Positions 1 through 13,363 of a stretch of DNA of 13,363 bases are shown here, piece by piece. Both the position numbers and the translations under genes were made by a program. How positions within the stretch are numbered: position 1 is the first letter of the stretch; each line of letters starts with the position of its first letter. Source of the DNA: Arthrobacter polaris (lineage in GTDB: Bacteria; Actinomycetota; Actinomycetes; Actinomycetales; Micrococcaceae); the NCBI RefSeq assembly GCF_021398215.1, contig NZ_CP071516.1, forward strand, positions 4,100,362-4,113,724, read 5' to 3'. The notes beneath the pieces were generated by a model that saw only the letters and a list, made by a program, of their open reading frames with translations, searched no databases and was not told the origin of the DNA.

Positions 1-195
1 TTGCCCTCGGCTGGAGCGTGGCGTGAAGTTCTCAACACTGACCTGGCCAGTTATGGCGGCTCTGATGTTAAGAACAACGGGGATCTCCAGGCTGAAGAAG
101 TTCCTTGGGCTGGCCAAACTACATCACTGCGGTTACGGGTGCCAGCTCTTGGCGCACTCTATTTGTCACCTGCATTGTCACCTGTAAACACCTAG
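1..195 (+). CDS. glgB: 1,4-alpha-glucan branching enzyme GlgB, C-terminal end (5' truncated by window)
   Basis: The last 64 residues of a protein cut by the left edge, ending at TAG 193-195. GlgB makes the alpha-1,6 branches of glycogen by transferring cut alpha-1,4 glucan chains; it is cytoplasmic. The visible part is the C-terminal all-beta domain of this GH13 enzyme: the run WREVLNTD at residues 7-14, then YGGSDVKN, then EVPW, and the closing strand RVPALGALYLSPA, the order seen in the tails of actinobacterial GlgB proteins. The catalytic barrel lies outside the window. The TTG at position 1 is an internal Leu codon, not a start. A perfect hairpin begins 18 bases after the stop. The identification rests on recalled family sequence, and the short fragment limits certainty slightly. 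Confidence 0.88.
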   Translation: MPSAGAWREVLNTDLASYGGSDVKNNGDLQAEEVPWAGQTTSLRLRVPALGALYLSPALSPVNT

Positions 196-213
196 AAATC
201 AGGCGTTCCACCG

Positions 214-252
214 GCACCTACTTGCCGTTTGGTAATCTCGGCAAGTAGGTGC
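214..252 (+). terminator. Terminator-like hairpin after glgB
   Basis: A perfect 14-bp inverted repeat (214-227 with 239-252, starting GCACCTACTT) with an 11-base loop, 18 bases downstream of the glgB stop. No U-tract follows (TAATGTTAG), so this is the T-poor hairpin type common in high-GC Gram-positives. It probably ends glgB transcription and isolates it from the rrn promoter downstream. The bases from 253 to 374 hold no gene; they contain a small inverted repeat (337-343 with 348-354) and a TATAGT hexamer at 326-331 without a convincing -35. Confidence 0.7.
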
Positions 253-374
253 TAATGTTAGTACTCCGCTGAACAAAAGTTCAGATCCGGAACAAGACCA
301 AATCAACGGCCTCGAAAATAGGCTCTATAGTTTGTGTTCAAATAAAGATTTGAACTTCAGTTGAAATTACGGAT

Positions 375-404
375 TTGACTTACTGGAATTCATGCGGGTA
401 AGCT
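375..404 (+). promoter_or_regulatory. Promoter of rRNA operon 1
   Basis: A -35 TTGACT (375-380), an 18-base spacer and a -10 TAAGCT (399-404), about 255 bases before mature 16S. From recall, TTGACT with an 18-base spacer is also typical of mycobacterial rrn promoters. Transcription would begin near 411. The direct repeat shared with operon 2 starts at the -10 itself, so the -35 and everything upstream are specific to this operon. Confidence 0.65.
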
Positions 405-472
405 TGAAAAGTTGCCCCGGTGCTGATCATCGTGAACATGTTGGTTGTGTTTGTGTGTGTTGGCTGGGTGTG

Positions 473-503
473 GTTGTTGTTTGAGAACTCAATAGTGTGC
501 CAA
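473..503 (+). promoter_or_regulatory. rrn leader boxC/antitermination element and 5' arm of 16S processing stem (operon 1)
   Basis: Positions 485-495 read GAACTCAATAG, which matches the boxC RNA known to bind Mycobacterium tuberculosis NusA, an rrn antitermination signal. The whole 31-nt segment can pair with 2415-2445 after 16S: the inner 13 positions (491-503 with 2415-2427) have no mismatch, and the outer 18 have only two mismatches plus a G-U. That would form the double-stranded RNase III-type substrate that frees 16S. The rest of the leader (405-659) is GT-rich, with a 7-bp hairpin at 515-539 and no gene. Confidence 0.75.
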
Positions 504-659
504 GTTTTATTGATACCAATTTATTTATATTGAATTGGTTATTTGGTTTTGTTGTTGCCGCCCCTGTGGTGATGGCAGAATCGTTTAGCTGGTTTCGAAT
601 TTAGTGCATGCATTCATTACCTTTTCCGGTGTGTTTGTGTGTGTCTGTTTGAGTTTTAT

Positions 660-2194
<1,535 letters not shown>

Positions 2195-2414
2195 AGCACC
2201 AAACACCTGAACACTGTTCGCATGAATGGTTGTTGTGGGTGTGAGGAGTAAAGACCTATAGCGAGAACGAAAGTTTCTCGGTAGGTTGCTCAAGGGTGGA
2301 ATATCAATAAAATAGCCGATGATCGGCATCTGGCGACCTGGTGTTAGTACCGCATCCTTGATGGGGTGTGAGGAAGATACTGTGTGGGTTGTGTGGGTGT
2401 TGGTTGTTATGTGT

Positions 2415-2445
2415 TTGGCACACTGTTGGGTCCTGAAACAACAAC
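2415..2445 (+). promoter_or_regulatory. 3' arm of the 16S processing stem (operon 1)
   Basis: Begins TTGGCACACTGTT and pairs with 473-503 across the 16S gene. The 13 innermost pairs include one G-U; the outer 18 positions contain two mismatches. RNase III-type cleavage of this stem would release pre-16S. Confidence 0.7.
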
Positions 2446-2456
2446 GAGAGTTGTTG
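2439..2456 (+). other. GNRA-tetraloop hairpin in the spacer, alternative to the 16S stem
   Basis: CAACAAC, loop GAGA, GTTGTTG: a perfect 7-bp stem closed by a GNRA-type tetraloop. Its 5' arm is the same seven bases that form the outer end of the 16S processing stem, so the two pairings exclude each other. An identical hairpin lies at 9303-9320 in operon 2. Confidence 0.6.
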
Positions 2457-2540
2457 ATTTCTGGTTTCCTGCACATAACCGACTGAATGGCTTGGGTGGA
2501 TGCTCTGTGAGTGTTTGCTGTTGTTCAGGGAGTGTGTGGT

Positions 2541-2579
2541 GGGGTTGTTGTTTGAGAACTACATAGTGAACGCGAGCAT
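2541..2579 (+). promoter_or_regulatory. Spacer boxC-like element and 5' arm of 23S processing stem (operon 1)
   Basis: Repeats 17 bases of the leader exactly (2544-2560 equals 473-489), then diverges: GAACTACATAG at 2556-2566 in place of GAACTCAATAG. The segment pairs with 5863-5901 after 23S: the 19 innermost bases ACATAGTGAACGCGAGCAT are perfectly complementary, and the outer 20 carry three mismatches and one G-U. It therefore combines a likely second antitermination signal with the 23S processing stem. Confidence 0.75.
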
Positions 2580-2698
2580 CTTTATAAAGAAGCAATTTCT
2601 TTGAGATAATTGAACCTGGATCTGATGCTGATGACTTTGGTTGTTGGTGTTGGTTTTCATGGTTCTCTCGATATAGTTTTGTTGACTGCATGTGTGTG

Positions 2699-5842
<3,144 letters not shown>

Positions 5843-6068
5843 CACACACACCTTATAAAATAATGCTCGCGTTCACTATGTGGTTCCCAACCAACAAACC
5901 CACCCGTTTGTTCGGCCCAGGGAAACAAAAACAAGACACCACCACACCCTGTACACCCCGGTCTACAGGGACAGTGAATGTCATGTATAATAAAATAGAA
6001 GTTGTTCATCACAAGAACACCCAACAAACCACCCACACCACACACTTCGTGTTGGTACTGGGGAATGA
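5843..6068 (+). other. 23S-5S transcribed spacer, operon 1
   Basis: CA-rich spacer without gene. It holds the 3' arm of the 23S stem (5863-5901), a 7-bp hairpin CCCTGTA/TACAGGG (5947-5953 with 5964-5970), and GTGTTG (6049-6054), which can pair with CAACAC (6186-6191) to bracket 5S. Bases 5998-6001 differ from operon 2 (TAGAAGTTG here, TACTGTTG there). Confidence 0.8.
5863..5901 (+). promoter_or_regulatory. 3' arm of the 23S processing stem (operon 1)
   Basis: Begins ATGCTCGCGTTCACTATGT, the exact complement of 2561-2579. With weaker outer pairing to 2541-2560, it makes a 39-position stem enclosing 23S, the expected substrate for precursor cleavage. Confidence 0.75.
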
Positions 6069-6186
6069 GTTACGGTGGTCATAGCGTGGGGAAACGCCCG
6101 GTCCCATTCCGAACCCGGAAGCTAAGACCCACAGCGCCGATGGTACTGCATTCGAGAGGATGTGGGAGAGTAGGACACCGCCGGAC
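6069..6186 (+). rRNA. rrf: 5S ribosomal RNA, operon 1
   Basis: About 118 bases. It starts GTTACGGTGGTCATAGCG and ends GTAGGACACCGCCGGAC; CGGTGG near the start pairs with CCGCCG near the end, giving helix I. The conserved core CCCGGTCCCATTCCGAACC (loop C region) and GCGCCGATGGTACTGC are present. The sequence is identical in operon 2. Exact ends are by family resemblance, within a few bases. Confidence 0.95.
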
Positions 6187-6201
6187 AACACATAACAGGT
6201 C

Positions 6202-6231
6202 GAGGCCCCACACCACACGGTGCGGGGCCTC
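6202..6231 (+). terminator. Terminator of rRNA operon 1
   Basis: 13-position GC-rich stem, GAGGCCCCACACC (6202-6214) with GGTGCGGGGCCTC (6219-6231), one A-C mismatch, loop ACAC, 16 bases after 5S. The U-tract is poor (CTGCATTT). It is the natural end of the operon transcript. Confidence 0.8.
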
Positions 6232-6314
6232 CTGCATTTAACCACCAACAACCCAACACCCCACCACGGCTTCTTTCTCCATAGCCGCAGACTCATACGC
6301 TCCTGAAGCACAAA

Positions 6315-6356
6315 TGCTCACTGCTCACTGCTCACTGCTCACTGCTTACTGCTCAG
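6315..6356 (+). repeat. Tandem 7-bp repeat, six units
   Basis: Unit TGCTCAC: four perfect copies, then TGCTTAC and TGCTCAG. It lies in the unique spacer between the operons, between the operon 1 terminator and a second strong terminator (6433-6459). No ORF of interest crosses it. Such short arrays mutate by slippage. Confidence 0.9.
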
Positions 6357-6432
6357 GGTTCAGATTTCGGGGTTCAGCATGCCGACCTTGGATCTTGACG
6401 TGAACACCAGGATCTAAATACTTCTTTGAATA

Positions 6433-6459
6433 CGGCCGCCTATCTAGGCGGCCGATTTT
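6433..6459 (+). terminator. Strong intrinsic terminator in the inter-operon spacer
   Basis: Perfect 9-bp stem CGGCCGCCT (6433-6441) with AGGCGGCCG (6446-6454), loop ATCT, then ATTTTGTTT. This is the best rho-independent terminator in the window. It stands about 200 bases after the operon 1 terminator with no gene between, so it is either a backup stop for rrn read-through or the relic end of a lost gene. Confidence 0.85.
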
Positions 6460-6520
6460 GTTTAAACAGCACGGGCCACTTTGCTGTCAATCTGTTCTAT
6501 CTCTAGTGCCGGCGTGTTAA

Positions 6521-6565
6521 CGCTTGATTCCTCAACGCTGGATTCCTCAACGCTGGATTTTTCAA
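6521..6565 (+). repeat. Tandem 15-bp repeat, three units
   Basis: Unit CGCTGGATTCCTCAA: CGCTTGATTCCTCAA (6521-6535), a perfect unit (6536-6550) and CGCTGGATTTTTCAA (6551-6565). The length is a multiple of three, so it stays in frame with the doubtful reading frame that starts inside it. Confidence 0.9.
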
Positions 6566-6985
6566 CCTCGGGAAGGCGCAGCTACATTTTTGTTATTGTG
6601 CTCACCACTGACGATTCGGACGTTGGAGTGCGTAGCCGGCTTGGAGTGCCCGGCATGTAATGGGAAAATTCTGTGTTGTCGGGTTGGTTTGACGTTTGTC
6701 AGATGTTGGTGCCGAGATCTTCAGTGTGAGGCCAGGGTCGAATATTTTGTTGAAACTCTCGGTTGGGGCTATGACTGCAGCGAGGACCCTCTGACTCAGG
6801 AGACGGTGACAAGTGGTACCCTCTCTGAGCAGGATATGAGGACTCACCGAGACGTTCTAGATAGCCGCAGCCTCAGTGGTGGGAGGTGTCAAGGGATGGG
6901 GCCAGTGAAGCGAGGACCTCCGTTTGAGCGTGTATATATAACCGCTAACCCTGCAGGGGAAAACTGTCAGGGTCTGTGGAGGTGA
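6524..6985 (+). CDS. Doubtful hypothetical protein, Cys-rich (possible zinc-ribbon remnant)
   Basis: An open frame of 153 codons from TTG 6524 to TGA 6983-6985, the only long frame outside rRNA in the inter-operon spacer. I do not recognise it. The first 15 residues come from the 15-bp DNA repeat (IPQRW twice). Residues 42-45 read CPAC, followed by C51, C52, C61, C63 and C68; CPAC plus CWCRDLQC resembles two halves of a zinc-binding knuckle, and the following stretch EARVEYFVETLGWGY looks protein-like. Against it: the start is TTG with no Shine-Dalgarno, no promoter is evident, and the C-terminal third looks like translated non-coding DNA. A shorter start at TTG 6623 is possible. It could be a broken small gene or chance. 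Confidence 0.25.
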   Translation: MIPQRWIPQRWIFQPREGAATFLLLCSPLTIRTLECVAGLECPACNGKILCCRVGLTFVRCWCRDLQCEARVEYFVETLGWGYDCSEDPLTQETVTSGTLSEQDMRTHRDVLDSRSLSGGRCQGMGPVKRGPPFERVYITANPAGENCQGLWR

Positions 6986-7239
6986 GGCGCATATAGGCAG
7001 TTGGTTTGAGGCGATGGGCGTGGGACTGAGGTCTGCTCGAGATCCTTGATTGTGAGCCCTCTGGTGTCTTTCCGTGAGGGATGCCATGACCACAGCAGCG
7101 TGGATTTGCGTGGTGGGTCAAAGGTGTGTATTGTTTATCGAGTTGTCCTGGACAAGGGCGGCGGGATCGGTCAGGAAATTGAAGGTTTAGTCTTTGGTTT
7201 TCTGGTGGTTGTGTGGTGTGGTTCATTGTAGAAGTGAGT
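6986..7239. other. Spacer upstream of operon 2, no gene seen
   Basis: About 250 bases of GT-rich sequence. I see no coding frame with a ribosome site, no tRNA and no strong hairpin. It presumably serves as the upstream region of the operon 2 promoter; nothing here matches the region upstream of operon 1. Confidence 0.5.
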
Positions 7240-7268
7240 TTGCATTGCAGGGCCGGATGGTCTAAGCT
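7240..7268 (+). promoter_or_regulatory. Promoter of rRNA operon 2
   Basis: A -35-like TTGCAT (7240-7245), a 17-base spacer and a -10 TAAGCT (7263-7268). The -10 is shared with operon 1, because the repeat starts there. The -35 departs further from consensus than TTGACT of operon 1, but the spacing is closer to the optimum. Confidence 0.5.
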
Positions 7269-7336
7269 TGAAAAGTTGCCCCGGTGCTGATCATCGTGAA
7301 CATGTTGGTTGTGTTTGTGTGTGTTGGCTGGGTGTG

Positions 7337-7367
7337 GTTGTTGTTTGAGAACTCAATAGTGTGCCAA
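7337..7367 (+). promoter_or_regulatory. Leader boxC element and 5' arm of 16S processing stem (operon 2)
   Basis: Same sequence as 473-503 in operon 1, with boxC GAACTCAATAG at 7349-7359; it pairs with 9279-9309 after 16S. The leader here has five Ts at 7486-7490, where operon 1 has four at 622-625. Confidence 0.75.
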
Positions 7368-7524
7368 GTTTTATTGATACCAATTTATTTATATTGAATT
7401 GGTTATTTGGTTTTGTTGTTGCCGCCCCTGTGGTGATGGCAGAATCGTTTAGCTGGTTTCGAATTTAGTGCATGCATTCATTACCTTTTTCCGGTGTGTT
7501 TGTGTGTGTCTGTTTGAGTTTTAT

Positions 7525-12701
<5,177 letters not shown>

Positions 12702-12926
12702 CACACACACCTTATAAAATAATGCTCGCGTTCACTATGTGGTTCCCAACCAACAAACCCACCCGTTTGTTCGGCCCAGGGAAACAAAAACAAGACACCA
12801 CCACACCCTGTACACCCCGGTCTACAGGGACAGTGAATGTCATGTATAATAAAATACTGTTGTTCATCACAAGAACACCCAACAAACCACCCACACCACA
12901 CACTTCGTGTTGGTACTGGGGAATGA
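12702..12926 (+). other. 23S-5S transcribed spacer, operon 2
   Basis: Like 5843-6068: 3' arm of the 23S stem at 12722-12760 and the same CCCTGTA/TACAGGG hairpin. It differs just after AAAATA, reading CTGTTGTTC at 12857-12865 where operon 1 has GAAGTTGTTC, one base longer. Confidence 0.8.
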
Positions 12927-13044
12927 GTTACGGTGGTCATAGCGTGGGGAAACGCCCGGTCCCATTCCGAACCCGGAAGCTAAGACCCACAGCGCCGATG
13001 GTACTGCATTCGAGAGGATGTGGGAGAGTAGGACACCGCCGGAC
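12927..13044 (+). rRNA. rrf: 5S ribosomal RNA, operon 2
   Basis: Base-for-base the same as 6069-6186. It keeps the CGGTGG/CCGCCG terminal helix and the CCCATTCCGAACC core. It lies 16 bases before its terminator stem, as in operon 1. Confidence 0.95.
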
Positions 13045-13059
13045 AACACATAACAGGTC

Positions 13060-13089
13060 GAGGCCCCACACCACACGGTGCGGGGCCTC
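13060..13089 (+). terminator. Terminator of rRNA operon 2
   Basis: Same 13-position stem with ACAC loop as 6202-6231. One extra C follows it (CCTCCCTGC against CCTCCTGC). From 13116 to 13207 the sequence is unique, GC-rich and without a recognisable gene. Confidence 0.8.
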
Positions 13090-13207
13090 CCTGCATTTAA
13101 CCACCAACAACCCAAAACCCCACCCACCACCACCAGGGGACCAAACCAGGCGCCGGGCCGTCGTCGTGGGTGGAGGCGTAATACATGGCGCTCGGTGCAT
13201 AAGTCTT

Positions 13208-13244
13208 ATAGCTGCCGATATAGGGTTGGCGCATTGGCAGCTAT
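13208..13244. promoter_or_regulatory. Inverted repeat just upstream of the GH13 gene
   Basis: ATAGCTGCC (13208-13216) and GGCAGCTAT (13236-13244), a perfect 9-bp inverted repeat with a 19-base middle. It ends two bases before the ribosome site (13246-13253). A TATAGG hexamer lies in the middle (13219-13224), so the element could be an operator around a promoter or an RNA hairpin next to the ribosome site. Its role is inferred, not shown. Confidence 0.5.
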
Positions 13245-13259
13245 TGGGAAGGGTGACTG

Positions 13260-13363
13260 ATGAAGGCTTTGACACCGCATCATGACGGATCTGCACTGTA
13301 TGTGCAGGGCAGCGGCACTCTGGGAGAGCGCTGCACACTACGTATACGGGTACCTAGCGGCTG
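13260..13363 (+). CDS. Glycoside hydrolase family 13 alpha-glycosidase, N-terminal end (truncated by window)
   Basis: ATG at 13260, seven bases after a GGGAAGGG ribosome site (13246-13253); 34 codons are visible before the right edge. The protein begins MKALTPHHDGSALYV and continues with LGERCTLRIRVP. The motif PHHDGSALYV, then LG(E/D).(V/C)T(V/L)R(I/L)RVP, is the usual opening of actinobacterial GH13 alpha-glycosidases with an N-terminal beta-sandwich, which act on malto-oligosaccharides in the cytoplasm. The catalytic barrel lies outside the window. With glgB on the far side of the rRNA operons, it fits a glycogen/maltodextrin neighbourhood. Identification is from recalled family openings, so the exact substrate (maltodextrin, neopullulan or another glucan) is open. 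Confidence 0.72.
   Translation, partial: MKALTPHHDGSALYVQGSGTLGERCTLRIRVPSG

Noticed and set aside
6315-6356. Possible CRISPR array
   Set aside because: The 7-bp units are contiguous with no spacers and no cas genes are nearby; it is a simple tandem repeat.
6281-6876. ATAGCCGCAG occurring at 6281 and again near 6861
   Set aside because: Only ten bases are shared and the flanks are unrelated; chance is sufficient.
12722-13285. A 187-codon frame running through the 23S-5S spacer, 5S and terminator of operon 2
   Set aside because: It crosses a certain 5S gene. The matching stretch in operon 1 is broken by the one-base length difference at 5998-6001, so it is not conserved as coding.

Overview
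The window carries two complete, co-directional ribosomal RNA operons (16S-23S-5S, + strand) in tandem. They lie between the 3' end of a glycogen branching enzyme gene (glgB, left edge) and the 5' end of a GH13 alpha-glycosidase gene (right edge). Signature stretches of the 16S and 23S, the actinobacterial insertion in 23S domain III, tRNA-free 16S-23S spacers and an exact copy of the boxC RNA known from mycobacterial rrn leaders all point to Actinomycetota. The 16S reads as Micrococcales, most like Micrococcaceae. From memory, the variable regions resemble the Yaniella/Nesterenkonia/Enteractinococcus side of that family, but the genus is not established here.

Layout: 1-195 glgB 3' end; 214-252 terminator-like hairpin; 375-404 rrn promoter; 399-6256 repeat unit 1 (leader, 16S 660-2188, spacer, 23S 2699-5842, spacer, 5S 6069-6186, terminator); 6257-7262 unique spacer of about 1 kb with a 7-bp tandem repeat, a strong intrinsic terminator, a 15-bp tandem repeat and one doubtful Cys-rich reading frame; 7240-7268 second rrn promoter; 7263-13115 repeat unit 2 (16S 7525-9052, 23S 9563-12701, 5S 12927-13044, terminator); 13208-13244 inverted repeat; 13260-end GH13 gene.

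Each operon should be made as one precursor RNA. The flanks of 16S pair over 31 nt and the flanks of 23S over 39 nt, forming processing stems. Both 5' arms contain the same 17-nt block that includes the NusA boxC signal, so antitermination and processing signals overlap and occur twice per operon. The repeat begins exactly at the promoter -10 hexamer, so the two operons share the -10 and leader but have different upstream sequence and different -35 boxes.

The copies are nearly identical. Most differences are one-base length changes in homopolymers. Several hit universally conserved rRNA positions, including the peptidyl-transferase centre and the 16S 'GACGGGGGCCCG' site. These look like sequencing or consensus errors rather than biology. 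A multi-base difference in the 23S-5S spacer (5998-6001) looks more like genuine divergence. The flanking genes suggest an rrn pair inserted in a glycogen/maltodextrin neighbourhood, but with a repeat of nearly 5.9 kb and error-prone sequence the tandem arrangement itself needs read-level support. I found no convincing new biological system.
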